Part shown: positions 56,171-63,510 of the stretch, one piece after another
How the letters are laid out: each line of letters opens with the position of its first letter
Numbering within the stretch: position 1 is the first letter of the stretch
Assembly (NCBI GenBank): GCA_003543235.1
Contig: DPJA01000038.1
Coordinates: forward strand, 566,233 to 630,232
Reading direction: 5' to 3'
DNA length: 64,000 bases
From: Lachnospiraceae bacterium
Lineage (GTDB): Bacteria > Bacillota > Clostridia > Lachnospirales > Anaerotignaceae
Translations under genes and position numbers: made by a program
Notes under the pieces: model-generated
Databases searched by the model: none
What the model saw: only the letters and a program-made list of their open reading frames with translations
Told to the model about the DNA's origin: nothing

Positions 56171-56968
56171 TTAATCACCTAACCTTTCATGCCAAGGCAC
56201 AACAATTTTAGTAATTGCTCTGAAAATTAAATCCGTAAATAAGCCAATAAGACCAATAAGAATTAATCCCGAGAAAATTTTATCTGTCGCCAAAAATCTT
56301 TGAGATTTTAAAATTACATATCCGAGGCCAGAATTTGCGGCAACCATTTCTGCAACAACAAGATATGTCCAAGCCCAACCCATAGTAACTCTAAATGAGT
56401 CCATTAATCCAGGTAAAGATGCAGGAAACAAAACTAGTTTATATCTTTGATAAGGACTTGCACCCAAGGTTCTAGCTGCATTAAGTAAGTTTTTATCTAC
56501 GGAAGAAACCGTGTCTGCAACCATAAGCACTAACTGAAAAAATGTTCCTAAAAAAATAATTGTATACTTTTGACCTTCGCCAATACCTAAATAGAGAAGA
56601 GTAAGTGGCACTAACGCTACAACCGGCAAGTATCTTACAAATTCTATTACAGGCTGAATAATTGCATTAAAAGTTTTTGAACAGGCCATAAGCATCCCTA
56701 TAGGAAGTGCTAAAATGGCAGATAAAGCCCAACCTACAAGTACTCTATAAGTGGAACTCCAAATGTTACTTGCCAATGTACCATCATTTACCATATTGAC
56801 TGTTGCCATGATTACCGAAGATGGTGTTGGCAAGAAAATCTTATCCAAAATCCCTCCATAGGTAAGTCCACACCAAGCAAGTATAATCACAAAAAAAGAT
56901 ATGATTGATAAAGAGGTGTAACTTAGTTTCTTAACTATTTTTATATTTTCTGCTTTTTTGCCTTTCAT
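56171..56968 (-). CDS. NitT/TauT-type ABC transporter permease
   Basis: A 265-residue permease of the SsuC/TauC type with about six membrane helices and the EAA-like loop in NAARTLGASPYQRYKLVLFP (about 165). AAAGGAGG precedes ATG 56968. It is first in the operon; normally a binding-protein gene would precede it, but only an orphan ribosome binding site (57045-57055) is present. The leader carries a terminator-like hairpin and the operator-like element shared with hutU. Confidence 0.94.
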   Translation of the reverse strand: MKGKKAENIKIVKKLSYTSLSIISFFVIILAWCGLTYGGILDKIFLPTPSSVIMATVNMVNDGTLASNIWSSTYRVLVGWALSAILALPIGMLMACSKTFNAIIQPVIEFVRYLPVVALVPLTLLYLGIGEGQKYTIIFLGTFFQLVLMVADTVSSVDKNLLNAARTLGASPYQRYKLVLFPASLPGLMDSFRVTMGWAWTYLVVAEMVAANSGLGYVILKSQRFLATDKIFSGLILIGLIGLFTDLIFRAITKIVVPWHERLGD

Positions 56969-57044
56969 AATAGATCCTCCTTTTAAGCATATAATAAAGT
57001 CTAAAATTGACTAAACTAAATAACAACTTTTACTCTTAACTAAA

Positions 57045-57055
57045 TTCACCTCCTT
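57045..57055 (-). promoter_or_regulatory. Orphan Shine-Dalgarno sequence in the permease leader
   Basis: The minus strand reads AAGGAGGTGAA here, a near-perfect ribosome binding site, but no start codon follows at 5-12 nt. The permease has its own site 70 nt later. It may mark a gene (for example the binding protein) that was deleted from the head of the operon. Confidence 0.45.
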
Positions 57056-57067
57056 AAAAACAAAAAA

Positions 57068-57100
57068 AGACAAGGCATCTGATTACTAACGCCATTGTCT
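57068..57100 (-). promoter_or_regulatory. Terminator-like attenuator in the ABC permease leader
   Basis: On the minus strand AGACAATGGC pairs with GCCTTGTCT (one bulge), followed by TTTTTTTGTTTTT and then the orphan ribosome binding site. It lies between the operator-like element and the permease, so it could act as an attenuator like that of hutU. Confidence 0.7.
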
Positions 57101-57161
57101 TCAAAAAGTATTTCTATTCAGTTTTTTGTCTTTATTGATATAATCATAACAACTATCCGTT

Positions 57162-57187
57162 TATAAAACGTCTAATTATTGTTAGAC
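57162..57187. promoter_or_regulatory. Operator-like element upstream of the ABC permease operon
   Basis: TATAAAACGTCTA, 8 bp, then TAGAC, preceded by ATCATAAC, matches the 46472 element before hutU in sequence, spacing and orientation. It lies about 195 bp before the permease ATG. A common regulator binding site is inferred. Confidence 0.65.
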
Positions 57188-57352
57188 TGTATCTATTTTA
57201 AGTCTTCTTTAATAATAATAGATGAATTTGATCTTTTATAATAAAATAAAAACAGCTCGTAATTTGGCCTACGTTTATAAGAATGTTTTAACTTCATTCA
57301 TAACGAATAATCCTATATCCATCCATTAACTCATTAACATAATTCATATCCG

Positions 57353-57613
57353 TTACCAGTTCTTGTATTCTCTATTGCTATTTCTTTTGGCACTTCTATT
57401 TTTTCTGGTTCTTCTATTTATCTTTACCTCTGCTGCGCCTTGGTTTGTCTCTTCTGTTTGCTCGTTATACAACGTTTCTGTTTCGTCTGTTTGGGTGGAA
57501 GTATAATGATATAATCCTAAATCATTTAAACTTGCCTGTATGTAGTTTGAAGCCACTAAACATATTACTGTTAAAATTAAAATATATCTCTTTTTCCTAT
57601 TTTTTATTTTCAT
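57353..57613 (-). CDS. Small exported or membrane-anchored protein, unknown
   Basis: An 86-residue protein: basic start, one hydrophobic segment (YILILTVICLVASNYIQASL, about 9-28), a Thr/Glu-rich middle and a strongly basic C-terminus (NRRTRKNRSAKRNSNREYKN). GGGAGC lies about 8 nt before ATG 57613. No family recognised. The basic tail could contact wall polymers or nucleic acid. Coding status is moderate because codon use is AT-biased like the spacers around it. Confidence 0.5.
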   Translation of the reverse strand: MKIKNRKKRYILILTVICLVASNYIQASLNDLGLYHYTSTQTDETETLYNEQTEETNQGAAEVKINRRTRKNRSAKRNSNREYKNW

Positions 57614-58463
57614 TAATACGCTCCCTATTATATATTCTGTAAATTTATCGCCTGTAAAATACTGAAGTGCTAATGTAATTAACCATTGACAATGCTAAAA
57701 GTATAAAAATATAAAGTTAATATTTAAAATAGTTTTCATACCCCTTGTAATAACAATTGTAACAGGATATTCTATTCAAACAGGTTCTCTCCCTCCTTAA
57801 TTTTTTTACCTTCCTATATTCTTTATTACCTCAAAAATTTTACACTCATAAAATAAATTAAATATTAAGTTGATTCATTATATATTTAACCTAATTTCAA
57901 CCTTTTTATTTACTTCCATATTTTGTAAATTTTAGTCATTGATTGGCTTTTATTCATAATTGTGAATTTCAACAATTTTCTAATGCAAAATGTACTGACA
58001 ATATATGGATTATTTTGTAAAAAACATATTTTGTTGGACAGAAGTGTTCAAACAATATAGCAAAAAACGGATACAATAAAAAAAGTTATTAATTTAATTT
58101 GAGACCAACCATAGTAATTTTTTTAACTTCGCACTTTTTAACTTACCAAACTTTAAACAATAAGAAAACGGATTATATCTACTTGATAACTTCCCATAAC
58201 CTAGTCATTAAACATACCAAATAAAAATGTACCAACAGGCAGTTATATATCATGTAAACTCAAAAATGTACCAAATATAAAAAAATATATTTCCTTATCT
58301 AAACGCCCACTATATATAGTGTATTGGCACAACAAAAATGACTATATCAAGTTGATATAGTCATTTTAAATGGAGATGAAGCACCTGTTAAGGTATCCAC
58401 TATAAATCGAACAGGAATTTTGTTCTTGTTAATTTATTTACTAAAAACAAATAATTCAAACTA
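57614..58463. other. Long AT-rich spacer with two short repeats and a perfect inverted repeat
   Basis: No gene is supported. The motif AAAAATGTACCAA occurs twice about 37 bp apart (58225-58275), and AAAATGACTATATCA pairs perfectly with TGATATAGTCATTTT at 58335-58367. This last hairpin sits about 100 bp past the HEPN gene stop and could be its terminator, though without a T-run. Confidence 0.5.
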
Positions 58464-59183
58464 CTAGCTAGCGGTTGGCGGATACTCCAAGCATCTCTCC
58501 TCCAATGCAACCCCACATATTTGCAGTTTTGTATACAGATAATTATCACAAAAGATTACTATATCTAAAAGAAAATCCCTATACCCTGCTATTGTTTGTA
58601 TTGTTTGATTAAAAATATCCTGATGAATTATTAAGTGCCTAGTAAGTAACAATGAATCCAGTTGATTTAAATCTAATATTTCCTCATTTGTATCCTTATT
58701 AATGAATATATTTTCATCTCCATCAATCTGTTTAAATAGTTTAAGTAACTCATCCTTACCAGTTCTTCCTAAAGGGAATGTTGTTATAAAATTAAAATTA
58801 TCATCTATTACTTTATCACTATCTATAATAAAGCTTATGCTTTTTAAATAATTTTCAATTTTGTTTTTCGTATCCTCATTCAATTTATTATGTTTGGATA
58901 GTTTAATTAAATCATTATCATTAGCCTTTATCTTCACCGAGTTTAGCTGCATATATATTGAAATATTACTATATGTAATATGATTGCTTCGCAATTGATA
59001 TAAATATTCCTTTAATACATTTTCAACATATACCTGAAACTTCGTTACTAGTGTAATTGCTACTAATTTCAAAAAGAGCTTATGCTTATCATCCTCAGTT
59101 TCTTCTTTAGCAATTTCTAACAAGATATAAATCTCATTTTGACGCCTCAGAAAATCTTCCGTTGCATCAAAATGATATTTCAT
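58464..59183 (-). CDS. HEPN-domain protein (MAE_28990-like) paired with DUF262
   Basis: A 239-residue protein, largely helical. The segment LLLTRHLIIHQDIFNQ (about 180) has the R-x(4)-H pattern of HEPN ribonucleases. Its overall form resembles MAE_28990/MAE_18760-like HEPN proteins. It overlaps the DUF262 gene by 17 nt, a fixed pairing seen in genomic defence islands, where HEPN proteins act as RNA-cleaving effectors. Activity here is inferred. No ribosome binding site as strong as in neighbours; translation is probably coupled to the DUF262 gene. Confidence 0.75.
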   Translation of the reverse strand: MKYHFDATEDFLRRQNEIYILLEIAKEETEDDKHKLFLKLVAITLVTKFQVYVENVLKEYLYQLRSNHITYSNISIYMQLNSVKIKANDNDLIKLSKHNKLNEDTKNKIENYLKSISFIIDSDKVIDDNFNFITTFPLGRTGKDELLKLFKQIDGDENIFINKDTNEEILDLNQLDSLLLTRHLIIHQDIFNQTIQTIAGYRDFLLDIVIFCDNYLYTKLQICGVALEERCLEYPPTAS

Positions 59184-60261
59184 CTTTTATCTCCTTAAAC
59201 CACTCATTAATTTTTTTATTCATTACATCCTTATCTGAAGTTTTTATCAATAATAAATCTTGAATTTCTTTTTTTTCTAAAAAATGTTGGGTTAAGCTTA
59301 ACAACTTATCCTTATTGCTTTCAACATATTCTTTACTCATTCTTTCAAAGCTTGGCATAATAAAATCTGCAATTGTTTTATAAACTTTGACATTATTTGT
59401 AGAGATATCTCTAAAAGCCTTATCTGTTCCAAAAACGATTATTATTTTTTCTATAGTCTCATTAAATCTAATTTTGTATTTTTCCTTTTCTTCTAATGAA
59501 CAATCTTTATTATTATCCATGTATTCATTTAAAAAAGCGACTAATTTTCCTTTATAAGAATTTATAAAAACATTTCCATTTTCATCTTTCATTATATTAT
59601 CAGAAACAGCAAAATATCTAATGATAAACTCAACGTCTAAATATCTTGAATGGGGTTTCTTTTGCCTTAAAATTTTCAAAAATTCTGTATTTTCGTGACA
59701 TAATTCTTTTGCTGCATTATTCAAATTTCCACGATATAGACAATTCCTCAATTCTTGGTAATTTAACGTTACAGCTCCTCTATTTAATCGCATAAAAATA
59801 TCATACTTAATATCTCTATGAGAATCTTTCTTAATAACATTTACACGAAGCAAACCATCATTTAGTAGACTTTTTGCTTTTGGTGGTAAGTCTTTATACT
59901 TCATTTTTTGAAGTTCTTCTAATACTTCTAGCTTGGATAATTGAAACTCATTATCATAATAATTCATTATACTATATAGTCTCTGCAATCCATCAAGTAC
60001 CAACCATCTTCCATCTTCCTCTTCAGCGAAATAAATAGGTGGAATAGGCACATTCATAATGATTGATTCAATTAATAACGAAGCTTTATCATTTTTCCAA
60101 ATATGGTTTCTCTGAAATGGAACTTCTAACACAATTTTCCCTTTTTTAATTAGATTATACAAATATTCAATTGAATAGTCATATGCCATTGTGTTCAGTA
60201 ATCTTTTTTCCTTTGGTACATCTAAACTATACCCTTCGTCTTCATTTGCAAATATATCCAT
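59167..60261 (-). CDS. DUF262-domain protein (ParB/GmrS-like N-terminal domain)
   Basis: A 364-residue protein with the DUF262 domain in its first half. The motif VPFQRNHIWKNDKASLLIES (about 44) is followed by VPIPPIYFAEEEDGRW and LVLDGLQRLYSI (about 88), matching the DGxQR catalytic-site pattern of this ParB/sulfiredoxin-like fold. DUF262 proteins bind or hydrolyse nucleotides and occur in GmrSD-type restriction and other anti-phage systems. ATG 60261 follows GGAGGAAT. It is the first gene of a two-gene unit with the HEPN protein. Confidence 0.85.
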   Translation of the reverse strand: MDIFANEDEGYSLDVPKEKRLLNTMAYDYSIEYLYNLIKKGKIVLEVPFQRNHIWKNDKASLLIESIIMNVPIPPIYFAEEEDGRWLVLDGLQRLYSIMNYYDNEFQLSKLEVLEELQKMKYKDLPPKAKSLLNDGLLRVNVIKKDSHRDIKYDIFMRLNRGAVTLNYQELRNCLYRGNLNNAAKELCHENTEFLKILRQKKPHSRYLDVEFIIRYFAVSDNIMKDENGNVFINSYKGKLVAFLNEYMDNNKDCSLEEKEKYKIRFNETIEKIIIVFGTDKAFRDISTNNVKVYKTIADFIMPSFERMSKEYVESNKDKLLSLTQHFLEKKEIQDLLLIKTSDKDVMNKKINEWFKEIKDEISF

Positions 60262-60592
60262 GTAAACTATTCCTCCAATTCGAATTTTAATCACCTCCAG
60301 ATAATATTTATATTATTATTATCTCTTGGCATATATAATTATGCTTAATTTTAATCAAACAATTACATTTTTTAAACTGAAATGATTAAAGAATTCTGTA
60401 AAAGCCCAATAACTCCTCTAAATCCATTAAATTATGTAGTATAATAATTAGCTTGCTTATGCTAACCAAGATTAAGATTATACACACCATTAATTTATTA
60501 AGTATACTATAAAGATAAAAATTCACAATACATTATAGTATTTTTATATACATCTATATTTAATATATGAAACGCCCCCTGAAAAAGCACTA

Positions 60593-60755
60593 ATGCCAAT
60601 CACATAAAAAGGAATCATCAAAAGTAAATGTACCTTTTCAAAGGATAGGAAACACAAGTATTTGCTAACCTAAAATGGAAAGAGAAAAAGCCAAGGCTGT
60701 TGTCATCATGACATGGTCTGCATAATCCAACTGCATTGTTACAGACTGACTTTAA
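60593..60755 (+). pseudogene. Decayed 5' part of a DUF1643 gene
   Basis: The sequence aligns with the start of the intact DUF1643 gene at 61728. ATGCCAATCACATAA matches ATGCCAATTACAGAA but has a stop at codon 5. Runs such as ACCTTTTC, AGGAAACACAAGT and GGCTGTTGTCATCATGACAT follow, and similarity fades after ACAGAC (60746). Only about the first 52 codons are represented. With the 14299 remnant it covers complementary parts of the gene. The rest of the 60262-60797 spacer is AT-rich without a gene. Confidence 0.88.
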
Positions 60756-60797
60756 ACTGCAACTCTCTAGAAAAAATAACTAATATTTATATCTTTT

Positions 60798-61385
60798 TTA
60801 ACATTCATCCTTTTTTAATAACATTGATACTAAGTTAATAACTATACCTAATATTAAAACATCAAAAATCTTACAAATAAGAAATTGAATAGCATTAATT
60901 ACATTGACTATTTCGTTATCATGTAGTTCTGGCAAAGAATATGAATTTACAAATGTTTTATATAATGTTTCTACATTCACATTTGTCACTGTTACTAAAT
61001 TAAAAACATATACAATAGTCAAAATACTTATTATGTAAATTATTAACATAAAAACTATTTTAATTTGAATGGAAATTGTTGATTTTAAGGTAACTATAAC
61101 TAATTTCCATAAAAAAATAAATAGTATTAATGTACCTATTGCAATTAAATGATACCTTCCCGTTCTTATTAAATTAACTGAAATATTTATAATAGACATA
61201 TGAATAAGTATTATGATTAAAATATACAGGCAATACCCTATAGCTATTGATTGAACATCATTAACATTTTTTCTAAATTGTTTAGCATTGTAGAATAAAA
61301 AATAAAAGACAGAAATAACTGTTATAAAATCAACAAAAATATCGTTTTGCATAGTAATTGTAAAAACACTTCCTGTAATCCACAT
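60798..61385 (-). CDS. Multi-pass membrane protein, possibly channel-like
   Basis: A 195-residue protein with about five hydrophobic helices (around 17-35, 47-68, 80-97, 104-128 and 163-190). The last part, LYKTFVNSYSLPELHDNEIV followed by a helix, faintly recalls the pore-loop arrangement of two-helix ion channels but lacks a TVGYG filter. No ribosome binding site precedes the ATG, and the frame is open about 18 codons further upstream without a good start, so the N-terminus is uncertain. Function unknown. Confidence 0.5.
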   Translation of the reverse strand: MWITGSVFTITMQNDIFVDFITVISVFYFLFYNAKQFRKNVNDVQSIAIGYCLYILIIILIHMSIINISVNLIRTGRYHLIAIGTLILFIFLWKLVIVTLKSTISIQIKIVFMLIIYIISILTIVYVFNLVTVTNVNVETLYKTFVNSYSLPELHDNEIVNVINAIQFLICKIFDVLILGIVINLVSMLLKKDEC

Positions 61386-61727
61386 AACCGATATATTGTT
61401 TATAATTTCAAATACTACGTTTTTGGTTATCTTACTTCAAAATTTTTAGATAAACTATATATACAAAATATGTTTACAATACTATAAAATAGAAATGAAA
61501 GTATAATATGATTATTATTCATTACAACCCCCAACAATAGTGATGCTATAAACTTATTAACCTCGATAAATTCTGTTGATTAATTATACATCTATTCCAC
61601 AAAAAATGACAACATGTTTTTCTATTTTATTCCACAATTTCATCCCATGCGAAACAACCCCTCCTACAAACTAATATTATAACAATGAAACATTACCAAC
61701 CTTATAATATTAAAGGAGGAAACATCA
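61386..61727. other. AT-rich spacer without a supported gene
   Basis: Nothing beyond AT-rich sequence and the AAAGGAGGAAAC ribosome binding site of the DUF1643 gene at its right end is seen. It should contain the promoter for that gene; TATAAT-like sequence occurs near 61675. Confidence 0.6.
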
Positions 61728-62387
61728 ATGCCAATTACAGAAAAAGCAACCATCAAGAGCAAATGCACCTTTTCTAAGGACAGGAAACACAAGTTTCTGC
61801 TAACACTAGAGTGGGAAGAAAAGAAGCCAAAGGCTGTTGTCATCATGACATCACCTGCAGAAGCCAACTGCATTGTAACAGACCTAACCACAAGCCTTGT
61901 CATCAAAAATCTCCACTCTTTGGGCTATGGAGGGTGCGACCTTGTAAACCTTGGTTCAAAGCTGTACTACAACAAACTTATTGTGGATAAAGCAGAAGAG
62001 GATTACAACAAGGAAAACCAAGAGGTAATTCAGAGGTGTGTAGCAGACGAAAAGAACGAAAAAACAATCATTGCATGGGGTTCATGTGGTGATGGCAACA
62101 AAAGAATACAAGCCTACCAAAAGACCCTGTTAGAGAAACTTTCTGGCTATGAAAATAAGCTTTTTGTAATTGAAGATGGACGTGGCAAAAAAGGGCTTCA
62201 CCCTCTCACCCCATCTGTAAGAACCCACTGGAAGCTAGTGCCTTTTCAAATGCAAAATACCCAAAATCAGCCCACTGAACCCTCTACCCTTCCAGATGTA
62301 GCCACTGTAGAAGAGAAGCCCCAAGAAGTAGATGTTTCAAAAGAGGAAACCACAGAAAACCAACAACCAAAAGAAACAGCAGAATAA
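61728..62387 (+). CDS. DUF1643-family protein
   Basis: A 219-residue protein. The DUF1643 core covers about residues 10-170 with VVIMTSPAEANCIVTDLTTS (about 37), YGGCDLVNLGSKLYYN and IIAWGSCGDGNKRIQAYQ (about 115), and ends in GLHPLTPSVRTHWKLVPFQ. The C-terminal 45 residues are a Pro/Glu/Thr-rich tail. DUF1643 proteins are common on phages and plasmids; their activity is unknown to me. ATG 61728 follows AAAGGAGG. Two decayed relatives lie at 60593 and 14299. A terminator follows directly. Confidence 0.85.
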   Translation: MPITEKATIKSKCTFSKDRKHKFLLTLEWEEKKPKAVVIMTSPAEANCIVTDLTTSLVIKNLHSLGYGGCDLVNLGSKLYYNKLIVDKAEEDYNKENQEVIQRCVADEKNEKTIIAWGSCGDGNKRIQAYQKTLLEKLSGYENKLFVIEDGRGKKGLHPLTPSVRTHWKLVPFQMQNTQNQPTEPSTLPDVATVEEKPQEVDVSKEETTENQQPKETAE

Positions 62388-62420
62388 GACTTAATCCAAA
62401 TTAAGGATTAGGTCTATTTT
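62387..62420 (+). terminator. Terminator after the DUF1643 gene
   Basis: AGACTTAATCC pairs with GGATTAGGTCT (one G-U) around a 7-nt loop and is followed by ATTTTTGTG. The same terminator is preserved in the remnant at 14464-14500. Confidence 0.88.
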
Positions 62421-62451
62421 TGTGTCAAAAAACTATAAAGGAGTGAATGAA

Positions 62452-62490
62452 ATGCCTTGGATTAAAACTATTATTTACATATTCTTGTAA
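62452..62490 (+). CDS. Possible 12-residue peptide or truncated gene start
   Basis: AAAGGAG lies 8 nt before an ATG that opens MPWIKTIIYIFL and then a stop. The strong site suggests translation of a tiny hydrophobic peptide, or the start of a former membrane-protein gene lost downstream. No homologue is known to me. Confidence 0.3.
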   Translation: MPWIKTIIYIFL

Positions 62491-62538
62491 GAAATTAAGT
62501 CTATCACCTATCGACCATTTTAAAGGAGACTGATAAGT

Positions 62539-62892
62539 ATGTTATATATTGTAGGAACACAGAAAGAAGCCCAAAAACTAAAGGAATTGTTACCAGAAGA
62601 AGTTTTTGTTGAAGTAATGGGAACTGCTAAAATAATAGATGAAGCCTATGGTTCTGAAAGAAATATTTTTGAGAGTGATGGAGGTTACGTATGTATTGTA
62701 GAAAATGATACTGATGTAGCAGAACTAAATTCAAAGTACGAAGTGGATTTGTATACAACCGACCCAGAATACTGTACCAAACTTTCAAATGATTGGCTAA
62801 ACGTGCTAATTCTATGTAACAACGAATTCGCTATCACTGTTCTTCTATCCACCCAAACCGCTGTAAGTGAAAGGTTCTGCGATGAGCTGTAA
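62539..62892 (+). CDS. Hypothetical protein, 117 residues
   Basis: A 117-residue acidic protein (MLYIVGTQKEAQKLKELLPE, later DVAELNSKYEVDLYTTDPEY and VLILCNNEFAITVLLS). It looks like a compact alpha/beta protein without membrane segments. AAAGGAGAC lies 8 nt before ATG 62539. Its neighbours (DUF1643, Mor-like HTH) suggest plasmid- or phage-derived DNA. No family recognised. Confidence 0.65.
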   Translation: MLYIVGTQKEAQKLKELLPEEVFVEVMGTAKIIDEAYGSERNIFESDGGYVCIVENDTDVAELNSKYEVDLYTTDPEYCTKLSNDWLNVLILCNNEFAITVLLSTQTAVSERFCDEL

Positions 62893-62924
62893 ATGTAAAT
62901 CCTTACAATAATAAAAACACAGAG

Positions 62925-63203
62925 GTGATAAAAATACAAGATAACGATATAAAAATTTCTAATCTAGCAGAAGTATATAAGGATTTTGCTGAACTTATTG
63001 GATATGAGAATGTAATCGTCCTATACCATTACATGGGCGGTCAACAAGTATCTTTCCCTAAAAAGCTCTACTCTAAAGAATACATTGACAATGAAATTTG
63101 TAGATTGTATAACGGAAACAATATCAAGCAGTTAGCCAAGAAATTTAACTATACAGATTGCCATATCTATAGGATTTTAAAGCGGTATAAATACGAAATA
63201 TAG
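62925..63203 (+). CDS. Mor-like helix-turn-helix protein, start unclear
   Basis: A protein of up to 92 residues resembling Mor transcription-activator-type small DNA-binding proteins: LAEVYKDFAELIGYENVIVL, then GGQQVSFPKKLYSKEYI and a C-terminal HTH IKQLAKKFNYTDCHIYRILK. The only usable start upstream of the domain is GTG 62925, which lies within AGAGGTG, itself a good ribosome binding site. A codon at proper distance reads ATA, as if an ATG had mutated. It may be poorly expressed. Proteins of this type occur on phages and mobile elements. Confidence 0.65.
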   Translation: MIKIQDNDIKISNLAEVYKDFAELIGYENVIVLYHYMGGQQVSFPKKLYSKEYIDNEICRLYNGNNIKQLAKKFNYTDCHIYRILKRYKYEI

Positions 63204-63349
63204 CTGTAAATGTATTCTAGCATCACAATCGTTAGTGATTGTGATTGAATTCAATTGCTAACAATAGTGGTTCAAATAACATATGAAATATATATTATAA
63301 ACATGGTGCATACATATCAAAGACTAGATTTGGATATAGGATTTGCAAA

Positions 63350-63505
63350 CAAAGCTACGGCTGAAAAGCCGTAGGCACATCCAACAATGATGTGACATAG
63401 ATGGGAAGCTTCCGCAAGACACCTTTCAGCACCAAAGCCAAAAGCGACGGTGCGTGGTGTTCTTGTGAGGAGCAACCAGATATGCCCTATCAAACCCACT
63501 CTTTT
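63350..63505 (+). ncRNA. Strongly structured candidate noncoding RNA
   Basis: Stems found by eye: CTACGGCT-GAAA-AGCCGTAG (63355-63374, perfect with GNRA loop); CACATC/GATGTG (63376-63394); GATGGG with CCCTATC (63400/63485); GCTTCC with GGAGC (63408/63469); AAGACACC with GGTGTTCTT (63416/63456); GCACC with GGTGC (63429/63449). The nested order gives a multi-branched fold, and CTTTTTTTCT follows at about 63500. The GNRA loop favours the plus strand. The spacer codes for no likely protein. I cannot assign a family; the raiA motif is one candidate from Clostridia, untested. Confidence 0.65.
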
Positions 63506-63510
63506 TTTCT

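Noticed and set aside
57614..58463. Small coding frame near 57730-57790 after an AAGGAGGGAG sequence
   Set aside because: The only start is a distant TTG giving about 20 residues of AT-rich composition; indistinguishable from chance.
63317..63499. A 60-codon minus-strand frame across the structured RNA
   Set aside because: It lies within nested helices, has no ribosome binding site, and its sequence resembles no protein; the helices explain the lack of stops.
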